DNA of 64,000 nt from Macrostomum hystrix (lineage: Eukaryota; Platyhelminthes; Macrostomidae), in assembly GCA_950097015.1 (NCBI GenBank), contig CATNEN010000030.1:2279001-2343000 (forward strand), written 5' to 3'. A program made the translations under genes and the position numbers. The notes below the pieces were generated by a model, which saw nothing but the letters and a program-made list of their open reading frames with translations, was not told the origin of the DNA and did no database searches. Positions 47,140-56,934 of the stretch are shown here, in pieces (positions within the stretch are counted from its first letter, which is position 1; each line of letters begins with the position of its first letter).

Positions 47140-47628
47140 ATTTTCAGCAGATTGCGTGGCGCATCTGAAGGCTGCTTACGGATGTTCAGTCCATGGACTG
47201 GGGAGACGCAACGCCACCCTCAATTGCCCCAGTTTAATATCTCGCACAATAACTAATATTACTTTCAAACATTTATTCTTGCTTTATAATTAATTTAATG
47301 TATTAATGTATATATTTCATCTGTAAATCATCATTCTATAGGCAATATAATTAATTAATTAACTCTTGTTATAATGAACAAAATGTTTCCAGAATATTTC
47401 CTCACCTAATTGGAATCAAATTCATACGAAAACATAAATTTACCACCGCCTGGCTCTTCTTATTTTTGATGAAACTCCTACACTGGTACCCATTTAAAAG
47501 CTGAGTGAACTGAGGCTATGCTTAGTTAAGTGTCTTGCTAAATATTTCCAGTGGTGGCAAGGAACGAACAATTCTGACCTTCAAGTTGTGGTTCCAACGC
47601 TCCAACCGGTACGCTACAACCCCCTGTT
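47140..47628 (-). mobile_element. SINE family 1 copy split by about 240 bp of foreign sequence
   Basis: The 3' part (47140-47240, with GTTCAGTCCATGGACTGG) and the head part (47483-47628, with GGTACCCATTTAAAAGCTGA and a decayed box B) are colinear in one SINE. They are separated by AT-rich sequence of no known family. Confidence 0.75.
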
Positions 47629-48211
47629 AACTATAAAAGTGCAAATTTATCAGTATGCGTTAAAAATGAGACACCGAGATTTTCAAAACTGTCTATGGCT
47701 CGAAAATGCATTTCTTAAAACTGTGAAATCAAAACTTTGTACAGTTAAGCTAGAGCAGTTTTTTGCTCTAGTTTTGCTCTTAAAAACAAAAAACTGAATT
47801 GAGTAAACTTGTTATTTTTCTAGCGACCATTTTTAAAAGAAAACTTGTTTAAATTTCACACCTCAATCTGCATCCGGAATTATGCTGGTGAGTGATCCCT
47901 GTCTTTGAGAAGCTTGCCTAAGTTAGAGTCCATTTCACAATATTTTTGTTTATAAAAACCTTCTTTTTTATTATTCCTCTTGCATCCATTAAATTAGTGC
48001 TAGATTTCATAGCGTAGTGCTTCAGTTCACTCAACTGTAAAATGGGTACCAGTATCAGCTGAGGTTGAAATTTTGGTGTTTGTATTTCAAATCCCATAAT
48101 CATTAGCCAAGCTGTCTTTATAGGTGAGTCAAAGCGTAAGGCAGTGTTTACAAACATAGTTTAGGAATGCGGTAGATTGAGCACTATTCCATTGATGCGA
48201 ACGAGGCTCGG
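47629..48211. other. Intergenic spacer with a SINE scrap
   Basis: Positions 48018-48062 match the middle of SINE family 1 (GCTTCAGTTCACTCAACTGT, then ACCAGTATCAGCTGAG). Otherwise I see nothing. Confidence 0.45.
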
Positions 48212-48981
48212 AGTTCTCTTCCGGTTTCGGGGTTCAAATAAAAGTACACTCAATCCAGTTGTCTTTTCCGGTTTAGGGAGTGGAATAAAAGTACACTCAA
48301 TCCAGTTGTCTTTTCCGGTTTAGGGAGTGGAATAAAGTACACTCAATCCAGTTGTCTTTTCCGGTTTAGGGAGTGGAATAAAAATACACTCAATCCAGTT
48401 GTCTTTTCCGGTTTAGGGAGTGGAATAAAAGTACACTCAATCCAGTTGTCTTTTCCGGTTTAGGGAGTGGAATAAAAGTACACTCAATCCAGTTGTCTTT
48501 TCCGGTTTAGGGAGTGGAATAAAAGTACACTCAATCCAGTTGTCTTTTCCGGTTTAGGGAGTGGAATAAAAATACACTCAATCCAGTTGTCTTTTCCGGT
48601 TTAGGGAGTGGAATAAAGTACACTCAATCCAGTTGTCTTTTCCGGTTTAGGGAGTGGAATAAAAATACACTCAATCCAGTTGTCTTTTCCGGTTTAGGGA
48701 GTGGAATAAAAGTACACTCAATCCAGTTGTCTTTTCCGGTTTAGGGAGTGGAATAAAAGTACACTCAATCCAGTTGTCTTTTCCGGTTTAGGGAGTGGAA
48801 TAAAGTACACTCAATCCAGTTGTCTTTTCCGGTTTAGGGAGTGGAATAAAAGTACACTCAATCCAGTTGTCTTTTTAGGTTTCATGAGCGGAATAAAATT
48901 TCATTCAATCCTGTTATCTTTTCCGGTTTTGGGAGTGGAATAAAAATACACTCAATCCAGTTGGTTCTCGGGTTTCGGGAT
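48212..48981. repeat. 46-47-bp minisatellite carrying AATAAA in nearly every unit, about 16 units
   Basis: Units read GGTTTAGGGAGTGGAATAAA, then AGTACACTCAATCCAGTTG and TCTTTTCC. Length varies by one A after the AATAAA. Edge units are divergent (TTTCATGAGCGG, TTTCGGGATTGG). Confidence 0.95.
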
Positions 48982-49440
48982 TGGAACGCAAACGTCAGTC
49001 TTATATGACATATTCTTAGAAAGTCCATGGTGCTTGCTGATTGTGAGATGTTTTGCATTTCAAAGCTTCCGCAAGGATCAAAATCGTATTCCGTTTTTTT
49101 GCACGAAGGAATCTTTTAAGTGCGTTGTTAAGTTATTCTTTTTAGTCTTAACTGTCTTGCGTATTGCATTGACAGGAGCAGAACATAAGTTCTCAGAAAA
49201 ATGTCGGATGAAAACACCTCTAAAAATCATAAATTAAATAGTTATGAACGCGGTCTGAAGTTCTAATCTCCGTTGGAGCCTTTTAGACGTGGTGTAATTT
49301 CGAGTTTTCGCTTGGAATGTATTACCTATGATGAAGTTTGTTGCCTAACGTAGCTAGTTTAACTGTCAAGCATCAGGGGCTGCAGCCGGAACGACGACTT
49401 ATACCGAACTGATTACTGCAGGATAAGTAATGGTCTAGAT
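48982..49440. other. Intergenic spacer
   Basis: A 67-codon plus-strand frame at 49034-49237 has no recognisable features. Confidence 0.4.
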
Positions 49441-49913
49441 CAGGTGTCGGCAACCTTATATACCCCGCGGGCTAAAGAGAGAATCTTAAAGACGACGGCG
49501 GGCCGCATGAAGAAAGGGGAGAGATCAGACAGGTGAGAGATGAGACAAGTGAGAGATGAGAAAGGTGAGAGATAAGACGGGGGAGATAAGACGCAAGAGA
49601 GATGAGACGGGGGGAGATAAGGCGCAAGAGAGATGAGACAGGCGAGAGACGAAAAATGGGAGAGATGAGACAGGGGAGAGATGAAAAAGGGGAGAGATGA
49701 GACAGGGGAGAGATGAGACTGGGGAGAGATAAGACAGGGGAGAGGTGAGACTGGGGAGAGATAAGACAGGGGAGAGGTGAGACAGGGAGAGATGAGACAG
49801 GGGAGAGATGAGATAGGGTGTACTGTAGAGTAGGTGTTAGGAGGAGCTAAGGGCCAGATTTGGGAGCTTTGAGGGCCGCATCTGGCCCGCGGGCCGGAGG
49901 TTGCCGACCCCTG
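49441..49913. mobile_element. hAT-like MITE with internal minisatellite and perfect 8-bp duplication
   Basis: The left end CAGGTGTCGGCAACCT and right end GGTTGCCGACCCCTG are inverted repeats of the common animal hAT type (CAGGGGTCGGCAACC). It is flanked by GTCTAGAT at 49433-49440 and 49914-49921. Subterminal CCGCGGGC and GCCCGCGGGCC parts follow. The centre (about 49515-49815) is an array of roughly 16-bp GGGGAGAGATGAGACA units. No transposase is present. The copy at 16397-16637 belongs to the same family. Confidence 0.93.
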
Positions 49914-50123
49914 GTCTAGATTCTAGTGCCTTGAATAGAATTCATACAGGAGGGCTGCATGACAGAGCGGCCGTACGGGTTCCCCAAATAGTGGGTAGAT
50001 GTTGTAAAATCGACTTATTACTTTGTTAAAAAAAACATTGAAGAGCATAACGCAGAAAGTTTAACGACTGCAGAAAATAATTCCTTTCTCTTAGCGCGAA
50101 TTCAATGTTGCGTTTCACAGAAT

Positions 50124-50621
50124 ATGATCGCCAATCTCAGATGCTCTCTGGCACTGCCAATCCTTTTCGTGGGCTGCCTCCTGCTCACCTGTGTGTCGGC
50201 TGATGCCGACGAAATTAATATGAATTCTGAGCCTATGGTTATCTGCGATGGCGTGCGGACATGGAACCTGACCAATCAGCGCGTCTCGGCCTTTAATCCG
50301 TGGTGGGGCCGGCTCAGCGGGGCCGTGTCTTTCAAGGAGGTCGTGCGTCAGCGGGATGAGCCTTTCACTGAGGTCTGGCGTCATGTGAAAGGTGAACGCA
50401 ATTGTGAACGATTTGGCGATGTGGACATCTTTGTTGACATCACGTGGTACCAAGTGGTTGCAGACAGCGAGTTCCATGTTAAATATCAAGATCTTGGTGG
50501 CAGTTTATCTATTTATGGACATCTTACTCTTGGCCGTAATTTCATTCAGTCAGGGCGCCTGACTTACGAATACAATGCAACTTTAAGCGACTGGTGCAAC
50601 TCGACCACAAGCTCGGTCTAA
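50124..50621 (+). CDS. Small secreted protein of unknown family
   Basis: A single open exon of 165 codons. A signal peptide is clear (basic start MIANLRC, hydrophobic core LALPILFVGCLLLTC, cleavage near CVSA-DADE). The mature part has few Cys residues (VICDG, ERNCERF, DWCNS), several N-glycosylation sites (NLT, NAT, NST) and Trp/Phe-rich strands (FNPWWGRL, FVDITWY). It resembles only the broken neighbour at 51558 in this window: both have CDGxxxW, a hydrophobic stretch, F(K/Q)E and a W-R segment. An acceptor-like TTTCACAG ends 3 bases before the ATG, as in the paralog. AATAAA follows the stop by about 50 bases. I do not recognise the family. Confidence 0.75.
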   Translation: MIANLRCSLALPILFVGCLLLTCVSADADEINMNSEPMVICDGVRTWNLTNQRVSAFNPWWGRLSGAVSFKEVVRQRDEPFTEVWRHVKGERNCERFGDVDIFVDITWYQVVADSEFHVKYQDLGGSLSIYGHLTLGRNFIQSGRLTYEYNATLSDWCNSTTSSV

Positions 50622-50672
50622 AATTAACTGACGACAGTACTTTGTCCAGTTGTTGAAATTTATTTATTCTGA

Positions 50673-50678
50673 AATAAA
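50673..50678 (+). promoter_or_regulatory. Polyadenylation signal AATAAA for the secreted-protein gene
   Basis: It is a canonical hexamer 51 bases after the stop codon at 50619-50621, followed by a G/T-containing stretch. It supports a single-exon gene. Confidence 0.6.
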
Positions 50679-50757
50679 AGTGGATGGCCACTTTTGCCCA
50701 AAAAATTACTTAATCTGGATTTAAATGATCTCGAAATATGAACTGGCGATGCCATTA

Positions 50758-51131
50758 ACAGTAGAAAGACGGCTATTTCAAATACCACTGCCTACTTCAT
50801 GATAGCTACGAAAACGAATGACCGATTTTCGTGATGAAAGTCCACCAATTTGGGTAAAAAATTGAACTAACTTTCAAAGCCGTCCGATGTCAGCATCGTC
50901 ATATACGTTATGTACATATTTTTCGTTTTGACACCAGACACCACGACAAGAATCGTTGAATATCTCGACAATACCGATGTTTTTTTATTCTGTCGTTTCA
51001 TCGGATTGAGCGGAAAATTTTAGTCCGGGTGTTCTGGACTTTCATGGTGATTGGATGAATATTTTTGGGCGATACAGAAAAAAAGAAATATATGCATGGG
51101 TATTTGAAATACCCCGTTGTCTTTCTACTGT
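50758..51131. mobile_element. TA-flanked MITE (Tc1/mariner type)
   Basis: Inverted repeats ACAGTAGAAAGAC extend with small gaps into TATTTCAAATACC on each side. TA dinucleotides flank both ends (50756-50757 and 51132-51133). It has no coding content. A truncated relative lies at 45421-45620. Confidence 0.85.
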
Positions 51132-51551
51132 TAATATTAACCACGAGCAGATGTGGGATCTATACGTTGATCAAATAAACAATATCCTTACAGTGCAGTG
51201 AGCAAATCAATGTAGATCTCCATAACTCTAATTGTCGTGATGCGCTTTGACCAAATAAATTTTCATTTTTTCATGACTTGTTGTCGTATGTAATCTACTT
51301 CATATAAATAAGCGGCTATGATTGTTAAACTCAGTTCCGTGTCCTGTGCTAACTAATAAGTTTGTGAAAATAAATTGTCCCCATGCAAGCTTCTACCCTT
51401 GTGAACTGAAGCACTATGGAATATCCTTTCTCAAGCACACTTGAGCTAAGTTTCGAACTAATGACCTCTCAAATGCATGTCATAAATATTTGAATCTTCA
51501 TATTATAGTCAATAGTTAGCCTGTTAAAAAGTTCTAACATTCATTCCTTCG
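51132..51551. other. Spacer between the two secreted-protein loci
   Basis: Positions about 51400-51480 (GTGAACTGAAGCACTATGGA and GTTTCGAACTAATGACCTCT) look like a very decayed SINE family 1 head. Nothing else was recognised. Confidence 0.4.
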
Positions 51552-51557
51552 TAGGAC

Positions 51558-51815
51558 ACGCGATTTGTCCGTTTTGGGCTGCTGTGCCTCATTCTCATCG
51601 GCATCTGGCTTATGGAGTTTACCTGCGGCGCCCATGCTCAATCTCTGGAAGAGACTGAGGAATACAATTGGGTTCGGTTATGCGACGGCAGACAGATATG
51701 GCAGATTGTGGAGCAGCAGTTGCTCACCTACAGCGTGAATCCGGGCAGCTTGTTCTTTCGCCTCTGCTTCCAGGAGATTTTCTCCTCCGGCCCGTGGGAC
51801 ATGGTTCGCTGGAGG
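51558..51815 (+). pseudogene. Broken paralog of the secreted protein at 50124
   Basis: In one frame it reads RFVRFGLLCLILIGIWL (a typical signal peptide), then CGAHAQSLEETEE, RLCDGRQIWQI and FQEIFSSGPWDMVRW, which parallels the intact neighbour. An acceptor-like TTCGTAG is followed by three bases and then ACG at 51558-51560, exactly where the neighbour has CAG, three bases and ATG. The start codon therefore seems changed by one base. An in-frame ATG at 51612 would remove the signal core. Homology stops near 51815, where retroelement sequence begins on the other strand. Expression from an upstream exon or a non-AUG start cannot be excluded. Confidence 0.7.
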
Positions 51816-52220
51816 TGCGTAGAACAGGTGCGTGACAACGCGCACTACGGTCTTGCCAATAGAAACATCCGCTGCTGACAGGCCTAGGCAGCGCAGCCGG
51901 GATCCGTCGACAGCAGTCGGCAGCGCACCGATGTCGGTGCAGTCGATCTTGCACGGCAATCTGTCGAACAGTGACTTATCCATCAACGAAACTTGCGCGC
52001 CGGTGTCGAGCAGAGCGGGCGCTGACACGCTGCCAAAGTGCACCTTCACGAAGACTGAAGGCGCTGATCTAAGGGCCCCTTTTGAGCGGGTCGGTGCTGG
52101 CCCCAGGCTGCCGACCCTCAGAAGTTTCCCTGCGGCTGTCCAGTTGGTGTCGGGCACACCGCGGCGGAGTGACCTTTGCCTGAGCACCGGCTGCAGCGGA
52201 TGCCGGTCGCCTTTGGGCAC
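51816..52220 (-). pseudogene. Retroelement aspartic protease fragment
   Basis: The frame contains SAPALLDTGAQVSLMDKSLF, the retropepsin active-site motif (D-T-G-A), and a later LRCLGLSAADVSIG segment typical of these proteases. It overlaps the end of gag in another frame, consistent with the frameshift expression usual for such elements. The downstream pol is missing. Confidence 0.8.
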
Positions 52221-52911
52221 CGCCTAGCGATGTGACCCAGCTCGCCGCAGCTGAAGCACTTAATGGGTCCCTTCTGACGCCTGTCTCTTCCGGGTGGTCC
52301 CGCTCGCACGCTGGCTGTCAGCTGCTGCATCTGCTGCTCCAGCTGGCTCAGCCGTCTGTCTTCCACTGACACCGCAGCTGATGAGGCTGTAGTCGCGTGG
52401 CTCACCAGCTCAAGCCGCGCAGCTCTGTCGACGATGGCGGCCAGCGAACACGAGTCCACGTCCTGGTCCTTCAACAGCGCATCTCGCACGGCAGATGGCA
52501 GGAGGCGCATCAGTCGAAACTTTACGTCCTTTCCCGAGCCGCCACGGAGTCGTCCGGGCGGGCCCGAAGGTGGAGAAGCTTCAGGCTGTAGGCCAGCTCC
52601 CTCAGCGACTCGTTAGGCTGTCGCTTACGCTCTTCGAAGTCCTCCATTGCTCTGTAGCAGCTTAGACTGTTGCCAAAGCACTCGATCAGCTTCTCCTTCA
52701 GCTTTTCATAGCTGGCTGACACGTCTTCTGGCTGCTCCCAGACAAAGATTTGTGCTTCTCCTGTCACCAGCAGTCTCAGCTTCTTTGACTTCTTCTTGTC
52801 GTCCCATTCGCAGTCGTCGGCGAAGTCCTCAAACGTGCTGAGCCACGTTCTCACGTTGGAGTCGCCGCTAAACTTTGAAGGCAATAGACTGGCTTGCTCT
52901 GATTTGGCCAT
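52118..52911 (-). pseudogene. Retroelement gag with a frameshift
   Basis: The start ATG is at 52911-52909. The N-terminal part has the capsid-like pattern (LPSKFSGDSNVRTWLSTFED, LLVTGEAQIFVWEQ). The frame is lost near 52522-52545 and picks up one base away as FRLMRLLPSAVRDALL, which is the normal continuation of a capsid domain. Two CCHC zinc knuckles follow (CFSCGELGHIARRC and CSRCSGKGHSAAVC). The frameshift makes the copy defective unless it is a sequencing error. Confidence 0.82.
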
Positions 52912-52931
52912 AGTGAGACCGCTGCCACCAG

Positions 52932-53128
52932 TGTAAGACCGTGGGTTAAGTTGTAGAACATAACAATCACGCACGGAGCCCTCACTGGCTCACGCAAATA
53001 TATTTAACGGCAAAGTTGGGGTGGGTGCAACCACCCTAAGCGAACGCACGCTGCAGCGCTAAACCCCCCACCCCAAACAAGCCGCGCGTGCACATCTAAG
53101 TGCACGCGCACCAACAAGCCAGACTACA
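52932..53128 (-). repeat. Long terminal repeat of the retroelement
   Basis: On the minus strand it begins TGTAGTCTGGCTTG and ends ACGGTCTTACA (TG..CA ends), about 197 bp. A TATA-like TTAAATATATTTGCG lies in the middle. The primer-binding site follows at once. Only one LTR is present, so the outer limit is inferred. Confidence 0.65.
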
Positions 53129-54326
53129 CTATTTTAATCAGTATAGGCCTGTATAGTTGTCATACGAGTGAAAGTAACAAAACTATCTATAGGAACAACT
53201 GGCAATTAGCCATAAATATACAGAAAGATAAGCCAAATGAAAAAAGCTTGAGAGTTAATTTCTCAAGCACAAGCTGCCAAAGCAGCCCACGCAATCGGGC
53301 GCACACATGCGCAAGCAATCAATATGCAAGAATTGAATTAATTGTAACTGAAATCAATATATTATATATGCACCAACTTATTAAGACTTCGATGATATCA
53401 GCGTGATAGAAATGCAGCATTAAAAACTGCAGCATAATATAAAATAGCAAAATAAAAATTATTGCAATTAGAAGAATTGATTTTCTCCCACGAAAAGGTC
53501 GAAAACAACGAAAAGATCGCCATAATAATAGCAATATTGTCTACTGATGAACCACTGCAATGGCATACGCACGCAACGTGCATAACGGTCCCGCGAAACA
53601 AGCGCATCGGAATGAAGAAAACCATAGAAACAAGAGACAAAGGCTACGCAACCGTCTTGAAGCCAGCTGAGGCAGCCGATACTCTGTCTTCATCATTTAT
53701 CTATGTTTAGTCGGGCACTCACGAACCATATGGTTGTTTCCCAGGTGAGTGGGAGTGGGATTCAAACACAGCCGAGTGGGATTCAAATACAGCGCATAGC
53801 GTGGCAGTGCAGATTGCTCTGCTTCACAACTTTGGTCCAGGTTTTAATTTTTTTAATTTAATTTTGTCTTTGTATGTTGGAAGTGGCTATTCGCACGGCA
53901 GTCCGGAAATACAAAAACCAATAATTCACCATGAGGAAGCTTGCCGCGGGTTGGCGAACACGTATAATTTTATCATCTAACCATGCAGAAAATTATCAAA
54001 TAGTTTTTATTCATAAGAAAAATATACAAGCATCGCAGTTTACATTTTGGATTTGTTATAACCCGTTTCATCATTTCCTGGAAATGCACTACGAGATAGG
54101 AGATTCTGTCGTACGAATAGGGCCACTTATATCGCCAGATCCCACCTTGTATGCTTAGTTTCTTGGCTACCAAATAATTCTCGTGATCGACGTGTTGCTA
54201 ATTTTTTCGCGCAATTGTAAATCTACAATTGTCATAAAACGAATAATACAACCACTAGCGAAATTTTCCTAATATTTAAATAAATCAGCATTGGCTAAAC
54301 AGGCGACTTGCCTGAGCCAAAAGTAC
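53129..54326. other. Intergenic spacer
   Basis: Overlapping frames of about 80 codons occur on both strands at 53398-53710 with no family features. A GTGGGATTCAAA repeat occurs twice at about 53754-53790, perhaps part of a tRNA-like fragment. Confidence 0.4.
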
Positions 54327-56245
54327 TAGGGTAATGTATCATCAAGTTCATCAACCAAACAGTGTATCTTCAAAACCGAACAAGAATTTTGACTCCTTCC
54401 TTGGTCTTGTGCAAGACAGAAACAAGCTATTGTATTTCACAGAACAACTATTTTGAATGTCAATAAAATTATGGTAGTTGTTATTTGTCCAGTTAACCAG
54501 ACAAATAGCCATTTGGTTATTTGTCCGGTTAACCGAGGTTGTAGGGGTTGTAGCGCTACCACGAGAACCTCTATCATTTGTAAGATAAAATAATTAACAA
54601 GCTGCAAAAGGACAGTCATTCAGATTTGAAGTTTGTGTCTCAAATTATTTTCGCTTATCAGCTAATTAAAAAAATTAAAACCTTTTCCAGAAATTCGGTT
54701 GTTTCAGGGACTAACTTAGTTCAAGGGTATAGTTTGGTCTTTGTGAGGTCAAGACTCAAGATGGCTATTAGCAGGGCAAGAGTGGTCTTTGGGAGGATCG
54801 TTGCTCCTGCTCATTGAAAGGGGAGAAATTAAGTTCTTGGGTGGTTAACCGGTTAACCGGACAAATAACCAAATGGCTATTTGTCCGGTTAACCGGACAA
54901 ATAACAACTACCTAAAATTATTTACAAGCTAAGGCATGACATGCAATGAAGCATTAAAAGGAAAGAAAGATATGGATGTTTCAGTATAAATTTTTATCAC
55001 AAAAGCATACTTTTTAACAGCATTTTTTCAGCATGTACTTTAGACTAAGATTGTATGTGGTTGCTTTCCAATTAAATTTACCATAAATGTAGTTATTTAT
55101 AGAGCATGAAAAATGCTTTCAAATGACATAATTCATGATAGATCACTCCTTAAAATAAGATTAAACCACTCACTCAAATTTTAAAACTGAACATCAAATT
55201 CTCTGTTTGGTTTTGTAACAGTTAGGCCTAGCCACTTTATAAATATGTTCTTTCTATTATAAAAATTGTAAAAATAAATAAAATCAAAAATGTGCCAAAA
55301 AATAATTTTTGTTTATCTTTGTATCGTATTGAAAGTAATGCTTATGTAAATAATTTTGTTTTAATACTGTATCCTGTAAATAATACTTTGTAAAATTTTA
55401 TCGTTTTAACAAAATGTCAATTTGCTCTGTATAAATAGCCGCGAGTTTTGACCAGGAAAAAATAAAAAGAGAGAGGGAGCTAAACAAACCAGAGTGTTAA
55501 AGAGTCTAAAGTGTCTCCGAAGTTTTCTTGTAAGAAGTTGAAGTTAAAGACAAGTGTTCTAAGGTGTTTTCAAGAGTTTAAAGAGTGAGTTTAAAGTGAG
55601 ATAATTTGAAGTGTGTAAAGAGTTGAAATTGAAGAAGTTTTAGTGTGTTTGTAAAAAGAGTTTTTAAGTGTGTTAAAAAGCAAATTTCCGAAGGTATTGC
55701 ATTGTGTTATTCATTTTAAGAAGAGATAGCAGTGAGAGATATAATCAGACTCATACTCAGAAATTATACTAAGAATATTACAGAAGGGAAACTGCTAAAC
55801 TCTAATCTCGGGGACGCCTAATTGACTGGAAACGTGTACAGTTGCCTAGTTACCGCTCGTGCATATATAAACGCTACCATTTGAGAAGCTAAAACGGCAC
55901 ATTAAAGGACCGCTATTAAAAATTATCTATTAGTTGAGTCAACAGCAGTGGAATTATTAAAATAGCCCAAGAACAACTTTGGTGGCATTCAGTAGAATTA
56001 AGTAAAAAGAAGTAAAGCCCTAGTACAGTTTGAAGATACATGAAAATAATCGTTTAGTTTTAGATGAAAAACATGAATAACTTTTTCTATTCAACAAAAT
56101 TGCAAAAGCAGATATTTAGAAAGACAAAACAGTTTTCTATAACATGGCTTTTGATTTATCATGATATCTTAAATAGAAAATCTGTAGCTTAGGTTTAAAG
56201 TTAAAAAAATGCAAATTCTTGTTCGGTTGATGACACATTACCCTA
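54327..56245. mobile_element. Possible 1.9-kb element with inverted ends, containing a foldback insertion
   Basis: TAGGGTAATGTATCATCAA at the left pairs with TTGATGACACATTACCCTA at the right. Inside both ends a CGAACAAGAATTT block recurs. No target duplication is clear. The inside is AT-rich with no open frame. A TATA-type TATAAATA near 55430 is followed within about 40 bases by AATAAA and a purine-rich stretch, resembling an LTR core; its limits could not be found. Confidence 0.5.
54473..54912. mobile_element. Foldback element with 9-bp target duplication and nested palindromes
   Basis: The ends GGTAGTTGTTATTTGTCC form inverted repeats of more than 60 bp. The flanks are TAAAATTAT at 54464-54472 and 54913-54921. 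Each arm contains the GGTTAACC-centred palindrome; the right copy (54878-54903) is a perfect 26-bp palindrome. A 9-bp duplication suggests a Mutator-like origin. The inside has no coding sequence. Confidence 0.88.
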
Positions 56246-56464
56246 CTACTACTACTACTACTACTTGACATCTGGTGGTTCTAATATAATGCACATGGAT
56301 AGCTCTCTGCAGGCGGAGAACTCCGCTTCTGAGTTTTCATTTATATTTGTATGTGTATTAAGGCTTTTTGAACTTTTTTCCACATTTTCTTTATTCTAAT
56401 ATAGGACACCTCTGTTAAAATAGTATATAGGCTAAAGCCTTTTTGTGCTTTTTGAACTTAGCAC
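56246..56464. other. Short spacer with an (ACT)n run
   Basis: ACT repeats at about 56246-56265 border the element on the left. Nothing else was recognised. Confidence 0.4.
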
Positions 56465-56934
56465 TGGATCCTAAACACTTCGTCATTTTACAACTTAGTC
56501 ATCTTAAAACTTGGTCATCCACTTGGAAGGTAGGACACTTCATCATCCAGCCAATTGGCATGCTTTAAAGTTTGGTCAGTTCGTCATCTACTCATAATTC
56601 AAGCAATCAAGTTTGTCATCAATAAAGTGAGGGTGGGTGGTGGGGCAGAGGTGTGAACACACTTCACACTCTCAATTGTCAAAAAGAGGTATCAAAACTG
56701 ATTTCATTATAAGAGTTGAAAGATAGGTGCCAACACAATGTGAGAAGGGGTAGGGAGGGTGGTTCTGTTCTAACTTTGAAAACTTTTGTTTTATAGAACA
56801 AAAGTTGAAAATTGAAAAATTTACTTGTGACAAAGTGTCCACAAGTCTAAGTCTCTTCATCATCCACCCTCTGAGATATTGGACAGATCGTCATCTGGAT
56901 GACAAAGTTGTAAGATGATGAAATGTCCATGTAC
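56465..56934. mobile_element. MITE with probable 8-bp duplication CTTAGCAC
   Basis: The left side (ACACTTCGTCATTTTACAAC, then TTAGTCATC) and the reverse complement of the right side (GACATTTCATCATCTTACAA, then CTTTGTCATCC) form imperfect inverted repeats of about 45 bp. CTTAGCAC occurs at 56457-56464 and 56935-56942. The outermost few bases are poorly matched, so the exact ends are approximate. No coding sequence. Confidence 0.7.

Larger units (their letters stand above)
51816..53128 (-). mobile_element. Truncated LTR retroelement (5' LTR, gag, protease)
   Basis: Read on the minus strand, the order is an LTR, a likely primer-binding site (TGGTGGCAGCGG, about 52920-52931), gag and a retropepsin domain. 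It ends abruptly in the protease region with no reverse transcriptase, integrase or second LTR. The order and motifs fit the Ty3/gypsy group (Mag-like), which is inference. No target duplication joins the two ends. Confidence 0.85.

Noticed and set aside
48212-48981. Telomere-like repeat because of TTTAGGG in each unit
   Set aside because: TTTAGGG occurs once per 46-47 bp within a longer unit, not in tandem.
51832-52616. Plus-strand frames of 60-131 codons
   Set aside because: They are shadows of the minus-strand gag and protease frames, which carry the recognisable motifs.
55420-56030. A solo LTR around the TATAAATA at about 55430
   Set aside because: A TATA box, AATAAA and purine-rich leader are suggestive, but no TG..CA limits, primer site or flanking duplication could be found.
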